Shown: positions 1 to 11,159, numbered from the stretch's first letter. The stretch: DNA of 64,000 nucleotides from Ichthyophis bannanicus (GCA_033557465.1 CM066039.1:49567788-49631787), one strand, 5' to 3'. The notes: a model not told the origin generated them from the letters alone. Program-made: numbers and translations.

Positions 1-600
1 ATCATATCTCCCCTCGGCCATCTCTTTTCCATGTTGAAGAGCTCTAACCTTTTTTAGCCTCTCTTCATAGGGGTATCCTTCCATCCCCTTTACCATTTTG
101 GTGGCTCTTCTCTGTACCTTTTCTAATAACTCTATATCCTTTTTAAGAAACGGTGACCAGAATTGCATATAGTATTCAAGGTGTGGTCTCAGCAACGAAT
201 GATACAGCGGTATTATAATATCCTTAGTTTTATTCTCCATTCCTTTTCTTATGATACCTAGCATTCTATTTGCTTTCTTGGCCGCAGCTGCACACTAAGC
301 GGAGGGTTTCAACATATTATCCATGATGACACCTAAATCTTTTTCCTGGGGTGTGGCTCCTAATGTGGAACCTTGCATCATGTAACCAGTTTGGGTTGTT
401 CTTTCCTAGGTGCATAACATTGCACATGTCCACATTAAATTTCATCTGCCTTTTGAAGATCCAGTCTTCCAATTTATCAAGGTCCTCTTGCAATTTTTTG
501 TGTCATCTACAATTTGATTACCTCACTCGTTATTCCCATTTCCAGGTCATTTACGAATATGTTAAAAAGCAGTGGACCCAGCACAGATCCTTCATAGGCT
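1..600 (-). mobile_element. CR1 LINE fragment, RT C-terminal part, truncated
   Basis: Read on the minus strand this matches the C-terminal reverse-transcriptase region of the CR1 copies elsewhere in the window (for example 59940-60450): the RGDMIE-type block lies at the window edge and the segment upstream of the DPWG/PQGS area is lost near base 595. The sequence between about 490 and 510 lacks the stretch that other copies carry between the 'caagaggat' and 'gatgacac' words, a small internal deletion. It has many frame breaks, so it is an old copy. Its 3' UTR lies outside the window. Bases 600-660 are filler with a run of C and are not CR1. Confidence 0.9.
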
Positions 601-664
601 TATGGCTTTTTAGTGCTCTCAGCCCCCCCCCCCCTCCAGTCTGTACCTCATTACCAAGTCATAA

Positions 665-2207
665 GAACATAACATAAGATATGCCATACTGGGTCAGACC
701 AAGGTCCATCAAGCCCAGTATTCTGTTTCCAACAGTGGCCAATCTAGGTCATATGTACCTAGCAGTTTCCCCAAGGGACACAGGATCCACAATGCTTGTA
801 TTGGTTCAAGCATTGATATTCTGGGTCCCTTCTTAATAATGGTTGATGGACCTTTCCTCCAGGAACTTGTCCAAACCTTTTTTTAAACCCAGCTACACTA
901 ACAGCCTTTACTACACCCTCCGGTAAGAAATTCCAGAGTTTGATTACACGTTGAGTGAAAAAATATTTTCTTTTATTAGTCTTAAATAGTTTACCCTGTA
1001 GCTTCATTGCATGTCCCCTAGACTTTCTATATTCTGCTAAGGTAAACAATCGATCTACGTTTATCCGTTCCACTCCGTTCATTAATTTATAGACTTCTAT
1101 CATATCTCCCCTCAGTCGTCTCTTTTCCAGGTTAAAGAGCCCTAACCTTTTTAGCATTTCTTCATAGGAGTATCCTTCCATCCCCTTTACCATTTTGCTG
1201 GCTCTTCTCTGAACCTTTTCTAAAATCGCTATATCCTTTTTAAGATACGGCGACCAGAATTGCACACAATATTCAAGGTGCGGTCTCACCATGGAACAAT
1301 ATAGAGGCATTATAATATATTTTGTTTTATTTTCCATTCCTTTCCTTATCATACCTAGCATTCTATTTGCTCTCTTGGCTGCTGCTGCACACTGGGCCGA
1401 GGGTTTTAACATGGTATCCACAATGACGCCTAAATCTTTTTCCTGGCTGGTGGTTCCTAATGTGGAACCTTGCATCGTGTAACCATAGTTTGGGTTGTTC
1501 TTCCCTAGGTGCATAACCTTGCACTTGTCCACATTAAATTTCATCTGCCATTTTGATGCCCAGTCTTCCAATTTATCAAGATCCTCTTGTAATTTTCCAC
1601 AATCCTCTTGGGTTTTAACAACTTTAAATAGTTTTGTGTCATTTGCAAATTTGATAACCTCACTCGTTATTTCACTTTCCAGGTCATTTATGAATATGTC
1701 AAAAAGCAGCGGACCCAGCACAGATCCCTGGGGTACACCACTATTCACCTTTCTCCAGTGTGAAAATTGGCCATTTAGCCCTACCCTCTGCTTTCTATCT
1801 TTTAACCAGTTCCTGATCCACAATAGTACACTGCCTCCTATCCCATGACTCTTTAGTTTTGCCAAAAGTCTCTCATGAGGGACCTTGTCAAAGGCTTTCT
1901 GAAAGTCCAGATACACAATATCAACCGACTCACCTTTGTCCACCTGATTATTTACTCCTTCAAAAAAACATAACAGATTAGTAAGACAAGATCTTCCTTG
2001 TCTAAAGCCATGTTGGCTGTCTCCCATTAGGTGATGACTATCTACATGCTGAGTAATTGTATTCTTTATGATGGTTTCTACCATTTTTCCAGGTACTGAT
2101 GTCAGGCTCACCGGTCTGTAGTTTCCCGGATCACCCCTGGAGCCCTTTTTAAAAATTGGTGTTACATTGGCGATCCTCCAATCTTCAGGTATTAGAGATG
2201 ATTTTAA
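665..2207 (-). mobile_element. CR1 LINE copy, 5'-truncated, with 3' end
   Basis: This minus-strand copy begins with the CR1 3' terminus ('aagaacataa..agatatgcc', complement of the CTTATGTT-type tail), followed by the 3' UTR words 'actgggtcagaccaagg' and 'tccatcaagcccagta', then RT coding sequence. Homology to the longer copy at 25033-29985 stops at 'gatgattttaa' near 2207, so about two thirds of the element is missing. An RTE fragment directly adjoins the truncation. It is one of at least eight CR1 pieces in the window. Confidence 0.93.
759..2111 (-). pseudogene. CR1 ORF2 reverse transcriptase, partial, catalytic Asp lost
   Basis: A 450-codon open frame covers the RT fingers, palm and thumb of a CR1-clade ORF2, which would copy element RNA at a nicked chromosomal site. 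Motif A is visible as DFQKAFD (residues about 69-75) and the PQGS block at about 127-130. The catalytic box, FADD in the copies at 25146, 59808 and 63539, reads FAND here (about 155-158), losing one metal-binding aspartate. The usual C-terminal end (DKFLEE..INHY) is replaced after 'FKKRFGQ' by about 35 residues read from the 3' UTR, so a frameshift lies near base 870. The frame lacks the endonuclease and linker. Family assignment is secure; activity is very unlikely. Confidence 0.92.
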
Positions 2208-2211
2208 TTAG

Positions 2212-2859
2212 TCCAAAGCACTGTTGTTGTTAAGTGCCATCAAGTCGGTGTCCACTTAAGGCGACCCTCTGGATAGTTGTCCTAAATTGTGTTCGGTCTT
2301 CAGTCAGGCGTCTCATTGTTGACAGAGTGGCACCCATAGCTGCTGTTATTGTATCGATTCATCTCATTGCTGGCCTTCCTCTTTTGCGTTGACCTTCTAC
2401 CTTGCCAAGCATGATGTCTTTCTCTAATGATCTCTCTCTTCGCATGATGTGTCCAAAGTATGAAAACTGAAGTCTTGTCATCTGAGCTTCTAAAGAAAGC
2501 TTAGGTTTGATCTCCTCTAGTACTGACTGGTTTGTTCTTCGGGCAGTCCATGGTATATACAGTATTCGTCGCCAGCACCATAATTCAAGGACATCAATTT
2601 TCTTCCTGTCTATCTTTTTCACTGTCCAACTTTCACATCCATATGATGTTGTTGAAGATGCCATGACTTGAACAAGTCAAATATTTGTATGGAGAGAGAC
2701 ATCTCTGCTCTTGAGAATCTTGTCTAGGTCCTTCATAGCCATTCTGCCAAGAGCAATGCGTCATCGGATTTCTTGACTGCTTGTTGCTTCTTTGTTGATA
2801 ATTGATCCAAGTAGGTTAAAGTTGTCCACTATTTCAGTTTCTTCTCCATCCAAAGCACT
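2212..2859 (-). mobile_element. RTE-clade LINE 3' fragment with candidate 11-bp TSD
   Basis: On the minus strand this encodes the end of an RTE/BovB-like ORF and finishes in the tail 'cgacttgatggcacttaacaacaac'. The word 'tccaaagcact' occurs at both edges (2212-2222 and 2849-2859), a perfect 11-bp direct repeat that fits a target-site duplication of a 5'-truncated insertion. One caution is that the right-hand word is also translatable in frame with the RTE ORF. The insertion abuts the 5' break of the CR1 copy at 665-2207. Related short 3' pieces lie at 10376-10527 (minus) and 16322-16424 (plus). Confidence 0.85.
2359..2848 (-). pseudogene. RTE-like ORF C-terminal end
   Basis: The frame gives YGCESWTVKK, then DVLELWCWRR, PWTARRTNQSVLEEI and FGHIMRRERSLEKDIMLGK, the conserved C-terminal tail downstream of the RT domain in RTE/BovB-type LINEs. 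The clean open part is 2359-2664. Upstream the same reading continues through 'DGEETEIVDNFNLLGS' with at least one stop near 2680. The first ATG of the open part is not the real start; the true frame would begin far upstream in the missing endonuclease. Clade assignment rests on these motifs from established knowledge. Non-functional by truncation. Confidence 0.85.
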
Positions 2860-2867
2860 AATTGGTC

Positions 2868-3150
2868 AATATTCAGTGGCGATGGTCAGCATTTTTAAAG
2901 TGCCTGGCCATTGAAATTCAACCTATCCGGTGCTGAATATCCAGTTTTGCTGCTGAGAGGAATTGCTATCCACTCAGTGGTGATATTCAACAGCTATTGA
3001 TCTGTCCTAACTTTATGTGGGTTTATCTATCTTATTAGTGGAAGAATATTGCCGCTGACCAGATAGCTGTCAGACTGCCCCAGCTCTGCCCACAGTTTGC
3101 CCCGAAAATAACCAGACATTTTCAAGAAAGTCTGTAAGGATATTATTCTT
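2868..3150. repeat. 'gatattcag' palindromic repeat, copy 1
   Basis: It starts with 'tattcagtggcgatgg' and holds 'ccggtgctgaatatcc', 'ggtgatattcaacagc' and 'gaatattgccgctgacc', the recurring words of a dispersed family also seen near 16095, 22440, 22700, 30985, 32390, 35020 and 39360. No coding potential is seen. A DNA-transposon MITE is the likeliest nature. Confidence 0.7.
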
Positions 3151-3152
3151 TG

Positions 3153-3515
3153 AAGTTGAGTTCTGGGGATTATCTGGTGGTGACTAATGCCAAGAATCTA
3201 GGGATTATTTTGGATTCAGAGTTCAATTAGGAAGCTCATATTTCTCAGGTAGTCAAAGTGATCTTTTTAAAAAGAAATTGTGGCCTGTTTTAGAAGTGAA
3301 TCTGTTTCAAATAGTACAAGCTTATGTGTTGGCTCATTTAGATTATTGTAATGGTTTATATTTGTGATTGTCTGTTAGGTTATTGACAAGACTTCAATCT
3401 GCTTAGAACGCCGCGGTGAGATTGATCTTAGGGGAGGGGCCCAGATGCCGTTCTGCGTCTCCTTTGTTGCAGCATCTGCATTGGATGCTGCTGAGAAGCT
3501 GAATACAGTATAAGG
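3153..3515 (+). pseudogene. L2-clade LINE ORF2 C-terminal remnant, part 1
   Basis: Plus-strand translation gives AKNLGIILDSEFN, then AHLDYCNGLY and LQSA..AAVRLILG, the LDYCN / AARLI signature that follows the RT palm in L2-clade LINEs. There are several stops. A hAT-like insertion follows (about 3516-3914), and the frame resumes at about 3930 with a remnant of the WNSLP-type block. The 3' tail appears at 4440-4545. Confidence 0.8.
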
Positions 3516-3914
3516 TGTGTGTGGTGGCCAGGCGGCGCACGGAGATGAGGTGCCCTAGGTGAACCTCATGTCTTGCGCCCCCTGCCCCTCTCCAGCCTCC
3601 ATTGCCACCTCTGATGCCCGTCTCCAGGACTTGTGACCTGCAGCGACGGCAATGGCCTTGAACAGCCCTGCTGCACTTACCTTAACACTTCGACGCTGCG
3701 GGACTGTTTGGCATTGGGTATCGGAGAGGGTGAAAGCCAAACAGCCCCGGGGTGCTGAAGTTTTAATGTAAGCGCAGTGGGGATGTTTGAGGCCATTGCT
3801 GCTGCTGCTGCAGGTCTGAGAGATGGGCAGCAGTAGCAGCAATGGACCACCCCTGGACCATTGGTAGTCTAGGTGGCCACCTGGTTTGCACAAAGGTCAC
3901 ACCGGCCCTAGTAA
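3516..3914. mobile_element. hAT-like non-autonomous element inserted in L2
   Basis: This segment interrupts the L2 ORF. It carries 'gaggtgccctaggtgaacctcat' near the left and ends 'cacaccggccctag', which resembles the complement of the CAGGGCCGG-type terminus at 9857. The left terminus is not clear, and I could not identify a convincing target duplication. Short CTG/CAG-rich words occur at 3795-3845. The open frame at 3555-3893 has no recognisable domain and is best read as chance. Confidence 0.55.
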
Positions 3915-3924
3915 TGACTTTTCA

Positions 3925-4140
3925 ATTGCTGCATGAGTCTGGCCAGGTTTGATTGCGGAATAAATTGATAGGTGGAGACTCGGAAAAGGGCTTTTTCTAT
4001 TGCTGCTTCTTTGGAACAGTCTGTCTGTGGGATTACAGCTGCAACAGAATTATATCATTTTTAGGAACATCTGAAGACTTGGCTGTTTTCTGCTTAATTG
4101 CTCTCAGCTAGGGGATTAAAAACGATTGCCTTTGGACTGT
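3925..4140 (+). pseudogene. L2-clade LINE ORF2 C-terminal remnant, part 2
   Basis: Translation gives FSIAASLEQSV and then EHLKTWLFSA, the degraded end of the L2 ORF (usual SVAAPxLWNSLP...FKxxLKTxLF). It continues the remnant at 3153-3515 across the hAT-like insertion. Confidence 0.7.
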
Positions 4141-4196
4141 CAGGTTTCGGTTCAGATCTCTGATTTGGGAGGAAAGTCTTGACTTTTATATGTGTT

Positions 4197-4425
4197 TAAC
4201 ATAGCCTAGCATTTAGAGCAGTGGTCTGGTAAACAGAGACCAGGATTTGATTCCCACTGGCACTTCTTGTGGCCTTAGGCAAGTCACTTTACTCTACATG
4301 TCCTCAGAAGAAAGGTCTGGTAATCTACTTCCCCTCATACCTTGCCAAGAAAACCCAGGAGTTGCTGAGTCACCAGGAGTCAGCACCGACTGTAAGGCAT
4401 GCATTGCAAGGTGGTTCTAAGTACA
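4197..4425 (+). mobile_element. tRNA-headed SINE with RTE-like tail
   Basis: The head 'tagcctagcatttagagcag' fits a pol III A box and 'ggatttgattccc' fits a B box, then 'cttaggcaagtcactttac'. The 3' part ('gtcaccaggagtcagcaccgact') matches the RTE 3' terminus seen on the minus strand at 2230-2260. This suggests mobilisation by an RTE-type LINE. It sits inside the 3' region of the L2 remnant. Confidence 0.78.
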
Positions 4426-4439
4426 GGTCGAAAATCTGT

Positions 4440-4550
4440 TGTCTTTTGTATTTGTCATACATGATATGTTTATGCTAAGCTATTGTATTTTATGTATTTT
4501 ATAATGTTTATATTATTATTTTTATGTACTGCTTTGGATAGATAAATATT
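4440..4550 (+). mobile_element. L2-like 3' tail
   Basis: T-rich sequence 'attgtattttatgtatttt...atgtactgctttgga' resembles the 3' UTR ends of other L2 copies here (30190-30300). It probably completes the L2 copy at 3153-4140, split by the SINE. Confidence 0.5.
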
Positions 4551-4559
4551 CAGAATCGC

Positions 4560-5640
4560 TGGAGGTTTAAGCAGTTTGGAGGTCCTGCAAACCACATAAA
4601 CCGTTTGAATTTCAACCCGTAAATTCTCGAATGCATTTTCACGCTGTTTTTGTTCTCATCATTCAGATGACGAAGGAAGGTGCATTTCCTTAACTGACCA
4701 GACTGAAGATAACTTCCTTTTGTCATGAGTAGTGGCCTCTTCTCATGGAAATATCTTAGGAAGAACCAAATAAAACCACAGCATAATATTTAAGAAAGGA
4801 AAACAAGATAGATATTTAGCAATAACGATTCACATGCAAAAAAAGATGTTTTGTGGGGCCTAGTGAGGGAAACAGGTGAATGCAGGCATGAAAGGAAAAT
4901 TCACTTTCATAGCATTAAGCATCAGTCACCAGTGATTAAGCCTTTTGCAAAGTCATTTGGTGTCAGCAATAATAACAACACTTTAATAGTAATTGCAGTG
5001 TCTATTGGTATTTAAACAGCGGCACTCATTACTGGTATCATGGCAGACCACTGCTGACGGTATGAAGAAGGATGTCTGCAGAATGTAACAAGACCTAATG
5101 ATGCAGTTAAACCTGCATTAAGCCTTCTCTGTGTGTGTGTTTTATATAAAGCTATTTTTATTCTGAAAATGGATTACAGATTCAGCCCATTAAATATGAC
5201 TGTGTTTAACTCCCTCTTTCTTCTTTCTTCTCTCTGGATTGCTGATGTGCACTGGGAGAGCAGGTCTGGGCCCCAGATGGGTAATTGGAAACAGTGATAC
5301 TTAACTACCAAATTATTCAGTTCCAGAAGGGAGTTTTGTGGCCAGTCTGGGTTTTGAAATTAAATCCCAAAGCAGTGTGGGATTTGTAGTCTCTGATTCT
5401 ACCCATTGAAAACAGTGCTGCAGATCCCATAACGCACTAGGGCTGGCCAAAAATCTTCCTGCTGCAACTAAGTAACTTGGCAGCTCTGTGATACTGTTTG
5501 CCTCAGGTTCACCTTCCATACTTAGAAGTGAAATATGACTGTGAGCAAGAAACTATCTGTGGCAAGGAGTTGGGGGTGGGGGAATTGTGTTTGTGAAAGA
5601 CCAGGAGATCTACACTGTCTGGAGAGGAGAAGTGAGAGAA
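4560..5640. other. Spacer, no recognisable feature
   Basis: AT-rich, unique-looking sequence. I see no conserved frame, no RNA gene and no clear repeat, apart from a short GT run (5128-5140). Confidence 0.5.
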
Positions 5641-5935
5641 GGACCCCCCCCCCCTCCCCTTCCTATCTTTTTTCCTTCCTTATTCCTGCCCAGTACCAAG
5701 TCCTCATCTCACAGCCTCCAGTCTCTCTTCCATCCCAGAATCTTTACCCCATCTCCTCATTCTATATTATTTCCATCTCTCTCTCTCTCCTCCATCTTTA
5801 TCCAATTCTTCTCTCCCTCCCACCTTCTCTGTTATCCCTCCCTTTCTTTTCTCACCCCAGATATCCTTTCCCTAGGCTACTGCCTTCTTCCCTTCCCTAC
5901 ACTGATGACTTAAGATCTCTTTTCCCTCACCCCAA
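5640..5935 (+). repeat. G-poor pyrimidine-rich tract
   Basis: It starts with a run of C and continues as C/T-rich sequence with few G. Overlapping open frames in two phases exist only because stop codons are rare in such composition. It is similar in character to 47335-47765. Confidence 0.75.
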
Positions 5936-8080
5936 ATCTGGAAAAGAACAAAATAAATTACCCATTGAGAAGCATAAAAGGACAGACAACAACTTTATGG
6001 TGTAAAATAAAATGCTTCTTTTATTATTTAATATGCAAGTTTGAAAACAAATTTTTGAAGCTTTGCCGCAGAACATTCTAGTTCTTGCCAAACAACCTTC
6101 CCCTGATACACTGCGGGAAACTGGGGGCTGCGTTTACAATAGAGCTGTGCATTCATAAGCGCACCTTAAAAAATGAAGGGTGTGCAAAACCGATTTAGTT
6201 CATGTCAACCTACAAATGAATGCATGTAAATCAATTTTCATGCATGAAAAAGTTCTAAAATGCATTACATGTTTAATTAAAATGAAAGTGTGAAATGAAC
6301 AAATCAAAGCAATGAAAGCCAAATGTTCTGATAACAAACCAAAAAACGTTTTGCTTGTGCACAATAATTTGTAACGTCACTTATATCCTTCATTACCGAA
6401 CTTACAAATAAACTTATGGGGAGTAATTGCAGGTAACGCAGATTGTCATGTGCATAAGCAGTGCCTATTCTATAAAGTAAAACATGCGTGTACCTTATTG
6501 TATAGAATAGGGGTGCACAGATGCGCTTACACCTGGTTGCAGCAGTTATGCTAGTTCCAAGATTTGGAGAGAGTGCGTGCAAACTATATTAGCTTATAAC
6601 TTATGCACATACATTTAGGCCCTGTTTATGCTCTTTCCAAGCTCCTCTCCCGTTGCCACCCAAACTGAAAGTATGGGCAATGGAACTTACACAGACGCTT
6701 ACAGAACAGTAACTATCTAAAACGCACATGTAAATGCCCATTCATACAGTAAGTCCTTTAGCAGAGAGACTTCCGTGCATTTCTACTGTGTAACTGTCCA
6801 CACGCACTGTAAAGAATCAGCCTCTTAGGGAGTTATTGTAGAAGTCTTATTCGCAATTGTCTAGGGGGTCTTGGTTAGGGCAAGCCTGGAGGGATCAAAA
6901 ATCTGCACATGTATTCTCCATTTCATTAAGGCACATTTTATAAAGTCATTAGTGTGATTGTAGTGACGTCCAAGTGAAAACGTCTACAAATCTCTGTCAT
7001 ATTTAGAGGAGAGGCTGGGCACGTGTAAGTCTGATGTAAAATCTCCACATCTCCACCCCGACTGTGGACGTGAATTTTACATCAAAGAAGGAAGCGCAGG
7101 AACACACGGGGATGGGCCTCCATGTGCACCGGGTGTAGTTGTTTCACAAAGATACACGTGGGGAAATTTGCCGTCAGATACCCAGCAACTTACATCTCTA
7201 AGTGCCGGCATTTTACAACTGCCCTGTATAAATGTCGGCACTTACAGGTGTATCCTTCCATTTCACAAATCTAGAGATGTAAATGCTAAGTAACTACTGA
7301 GACCTCTACTTCCCTCTCTTAATCACAAGGAGGAAAAGATAAACACTGGGTTTGAAGGTGAATATCCCCCTTAATCCCTCCTGCAAAGAGAAGAAGAAAA
7401 GGAGTACGTTTTTATTTCCTATTTATGTTGAGGAGCAGGTGTGAATCCAGACATGAATAAAGTCAGTCTGATGCATGCATCCCCTATATAAAATCAGGGA
7501 CACACATATAGATTTGGGTGCCAGTCTAGTCATGCCCTTGACATGCCCCCAACACTACCCTATGCAACATAGACGTGATATGGACATCCACATGTAGAAG
7601 GGGCTCTTTTAAAATGGCCTTTTACATGTTCATGCAATTTACATGTAAAAGTGGTCACATTTTCATTTGGAAATCATGAATAAGGTTCTAAAATAGCCTC
7701 CACAAGGAATGTACCAGTGGGAACAGAAGTGTCCACAACTGCTCCTCGGCAAATGTAGGTTTTTAAAAAGTGCTCAATTCAGCCAGCCCTTTACAGGAGG
7801 GATTAAAGAGGTTGTCCTCCTTAGTCCCCTGTGGTTCAATTAACCCTCCAAATCTAAATGATGGGAAAGGGCCTCTGTAGTTTATGGATGGCATTTCTAC
7901 TTATAGGTTCCCAAAACAGCTCACATACATTGGTAGGCGCTGACACTTGCATGTGTGGGTTGCACAATACCAACCTATATAATGTGCCTTTTTATTTGTT
8001 TAAGAGCTGGCTATGGCCTTGATGTACTACGAGTTCTCTCCATTCTGAATCTATGAAGATAAGGGTTTAGTACATCAGGC
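5936..8080. other. Spacer with one short dispersed word
   Basis: No gene is seen. Bases 6244-6285 ('aaaaagttctaaaatgcatt...') recur at 9785-9822 with few changes, so a diverged repeat is present. Bases 6900-7640 hold recurrent 'gacgtcc', 'gtggacgtg' and 'tttacatgt' words that look repeat-derived but are not assignable. Confidence 0.45.
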
Positions 8081-8087
8081 TTAGAGG

Positions 8088-8300
8088 AGGAGTAGCCTAG
8101 TGATGAGAGCTAGCTGCCTAATACCCAGATAGATCAAGGGTTCAATTCCCACTAGCCCTCCTTGTGACCTTGGGCAAGTCACTTTACCCTCCATTCCCTT
8201 GGAAGAAAAGGCCTGGCAATCTGCTTCCAGTGATACATTGCCAAGATAACCCAGAGGCAGTTGGGTCACTAGGAGTCAATACTGACTTGACAGCACTAAA
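8088..8300 (+). mobile_element. tRNA-headed SINE with RTE-like tail, full length
   Basis: The sequence has 'gaggagtagcctagtgatgag' (A box region), 'caagggttcaattccc' (B box), 'cttgggcaagtcactttaccctcc', and an end 'ggagtcaatactgacttgacagcact' that matches the RTE 3' terminus at 2230-2260 and 10376-10410. It closes with an A-rich tail. It is the clearest member of the RTE-tailed SINE family here. Confidence 0.85.
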
Positions 8301-9570
8301 ACAAAATAAACATCAGGCCTCGTGTAGCCCGATGACTGGAGCACAGAGTATTTCACAGCTGAGAACCAGTGTTCTCCTACCACTGTCACGCCATCAGCTT
8401 TACTGTATAACCCTTAGCATGCGACTCGTATACTCTGGATGTCTCTCTTCTTCCTGACACTGGGCTTGAGAGGGAGTATCTGAGGCTATCTCGAACTCCA
8501 AACTTGCCGGGGCTATTTCGGAAAAGGGGACGGGTGGGACAGACTTCCAGGGCCCTAGCTTTCTGGATCCAGACACAATAATCCTGACCAGTAAAATGTC
8601 AACAAAGTCCAGATACACACTGGCTTGGCTATTGACAGAGGGGATTTGCTTTTACTGATTGAATCTGTGGTTGTAGAAGGAACAGCAGCAGAAAAACAGC
8701 AAAGTAAATCAGGAGTTGCCTTGACACACTGCAACATAGTAAATGATGACAGATAAAGACCAACATGGCCCATGTAGTCTATCCTATAAGATGCTTAGGG
8801 CTGTAATTGCTGCCATGTGTAGCTCCTCCCTCCCCCATGCTTTGTTTAGGATCCTAACAAATTATCACATAACAGGGGTGTCACAAAACTCTGGTCAACT
8901 GACACAAACTCTGATAAATTAGGTGGACTCACGGGTCTTCTTTATTAGCAAGATCAAAAATCCTCTTCTAACCTGGTTAGGTTGGGCACTTGATGATCCA
9001 ATATTTTCAGTTCTTCCTCTCCTGATCTTGACCAGTCACTTCCTAGCTAGCCAAATCTTCAGATGTAGTCTCTCGTCTTCTCCAGCACCTCAACAAAATT
9101 ATTACGAAAGAATTCCAACTTCTTAATATTAAATCTTCCAGTCCCTGGTTTCTTTTTCCAAGCTCTAGGTTCCCTTAGACATCTAGGATCCAATCCCTAG
9201 TATGTGGGCACTCTGTGAGTTCCAGCACATCTCAGCAAGGTTGAAGAAAGTCCAAAACCAAACCCTACACTTGAGGCTTGATAGAACTACTTCTTTCTTG
9301 GTCTTCCCTTAGATTAGAATGTTTTATGAACTTCTACGCCACCCACAATTTCACAATTTTCAGAGCCCATGGACACTCTGAAGTCATCAACAAGGCAGAA
9401 ACTGTTGACTCCCTTAAACTTAGAAAGTTGTATTGATTCCTAAGGGAGCAGATTTAACATAGATTTCTATAGGTAAATGATGTTTACCCACAGAAAACCT
9501 CATTTCAAAACTGCTCTCCCACACATGCATGCAAGGGCCCCACCCTTATACTTAATTACCCACCCTTAAA
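8301..9570. other. Spacer, nothing recognised
   Basis: Short open frames on both strands overlap each other and lack domain motifs. I see no repeat with a second copy in the window. Confidence 0.4.
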
Positions 9571-9572
9571 TG

Positions 9573-9630
9573 TAGCGCCGCTTTGACCCGGTGAAAAGCG
9601 GGATATAAATACAGTTAAATAAATAAATGC
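9573..9630 (+). mobile_element. LINE/SINE 3' tail fragment
   Basis: 'gctttgacccggtgaaaagcgggatataaat' followed by 'aaataaataaat' is the type of 3' end shared by L2-like LINEs and the SINEs they mobilise. Confidence 0.6.
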
Positions 9631-9856
9631 ATGGGAAAGTGCTTGCCTGGCTATGTTTTCCCTTGGTGAAAGGAAGAGACCCAGGAGAAGCCACTGAAGT
9701 GCCTGCTCAGGTTTTGTTTGAAATCCTGGTGATTTCTTTGCCCCACTTTTAATGCATCCAAAACGTATATGAGATAAGTGCATTAAAAAGTTCTAAAATG
9801 CGTTACATGTTTAACTAAACTGACCAGCCATCAGATTTTGGAAGCAAAACTCCAAG

Positions 9857-10268
9857 CAGGGCCGGCCCAAGGGTTTCTGCCACCCTAGGCAGGTCCGTCC
9901 CTCATTCTGGGGAGACCCAGGTCCTAATCTTCTACTTCTGGCATTTATCTTCTTCCCTTCCCTTCCCCCTCACCAGGGAGTGGGGGAAGGGGAGGGCACC
10001 ATGGCCCTTCCACCGTTCTCTAAAGTGGCAGCAGAGAAAGCCACTTTGGTGCTGCAGTGAGCCTTGAAATACCCTAGCTTGCTGCTCACACCCCCTCTGA
10101 CAGGATGTTTGTATTGAAGGGAGCACAAGAAGCAGGCCATGTGTGCGGGTGCTTCAAGACCACCATGCCGCTGAAGCAGCTTGCTCTGCCACCACTTTGC
10201 ATTGCCACCCACCAGGATCTGCCGGTCTAGGCAACTGCGTAGTTCACCTAGTGGACAGGCTGGCCCTG
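9857..10268. mobile_element. hAT-like MITE with 8-bp target duplication
   Basis: The left terminus CAGGGCCGGCCC (9857) pairs with the right terminus CAGGCTGGCCCTG (10256-10268), whose complement is CAGGGCCAGCCTG. The flanks are 'actccaag' (9849-9856) and 'actccatg' (10269-10276), an 8-bp duplication with one mismatch, the size typical of hAT elements. The element is 412 bp and has no transposase. A diverged inverted relative is at about 49880-50390. Confidence 0.85.
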
Positions 10269-10375
10269 ACTCCATGGAGAAACTTCTAAAATCTGTGAGT
10301 ACCAAGACTGCCCTCCCAACAAACATTTTTTTGTCCAAAATAACATGAACCCTTAGTCCTCATCAGTGTTTACTG

Positions 10376-10527
10376 TTATTGTTAAGTGCCGTCAAGTCAG
10401 TGTCAACTCCTGGCAACCCTCTGGATTGTTGACCTAAACTGTGTTTGATCTTCAGTCAGGCGGCTCATTGTTCATAGGGTGGCATCCATAGCTGCTGTTA
10501 ATGTATTGATCCATCTCATTGCTGACC
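10376..10527 (-). mobile_element. RTE-clade LINE 3' end fragment
   Basis: On the minus strand this ends '...gacttgacggcacttaacaata' and includes 'aatgagatggatcaatac', matching 2227-2380. Only the last 150 bp or so of the LINE remain. Confidence 0.8.
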
Positions 10528-10904
10528 TGAAGGCATCTTTGCAGCTTCCGAATCTCATTTCATGCGCATCTACATCAATAGTCAGATGTCCTGAAAGCTT
10601 TAATCCAACCACATCATAAATGCTGGCTTTACTCTGAAAAGTCTTCGGCTCCTCCCCAGTAGCCAATTGAGTGCCTTCTGATCTGGGGGTCTCATCTTCC
10701 AGCACTATAATGCAGTTTGTTTTGTTGTGACTATCCATTGGGCTTTCGTAGCAATATACGGAAGTAGATTGTGTGGCCTTTCTTCTGTGAAGGTAATTAT
10801 CGGCATGGAAAAGATAGAGGACATAAGTGTACCTCCTTCATGTCCTCCAGATGGCTGGCTGACCAAATAAGCCTTTTTCAAAGCCTATGCCTGGAGTAAA
10901 TATA

Positions 10905-11150
10905 AGCTTGCACATAGCTAGGGACGCCCAGGGCATTACTGAAATTGGGCAAGAATGTCCAGTTCTGAGAACGCCCCAAACATGCTCACACCATGCCCCC
11001 CCCCTGTTCAGACTTGGATGTACTTGCGCTGAGGACATCCACAGATTCGGCTTCTAAAATGGCTTTGGGGACGTCTCCATGCTTTGGACATCTCTATGCC
11101 TGTTTTCAGACGTCCAAAGCATGAAAATGGCTTCCAAAATAACCCCCTTC
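10905..11150. repeat. 'ggacgtc'-rich dispersed repeat, copy 1
   Basis: It contains 'ggacatctctatgcctg', 'cagacgtccaaagcatgaaaatgg' and 'ggggacgtctcc'. A related stretch is at 16440-16650. It is probably a short non-autonomous element; ends are not defined. Confidence 0.45.
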
Positions 11151-11159
11151 ATGCACAGG

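Noticed and set aside
1291..1848. Plus-strand frames antisense to CR1 RT (also at 25519, 26526, 57179, 62068)
   Set aside because: They recur opposite every CR1 RT copy and are shadows of the true frame.
3555..3893. 112-codon minus-strand frame
   Set aside because: Lies inside the hAT-like insertion in an L2; no transposase motif.
5535..6005. 156-codon plus-strand frame
   Set aside because: It lies in a pyrimidine-rich tract and overlaps another frame in a different phase; the Ser/Leu/Pro-rich product has no motif.
8088..8170. Functional tRNA gene
   Set aside because: A and B boxes are present but no cloverleaf closes; it is continuous with a SINE body and an RTE-like tail.
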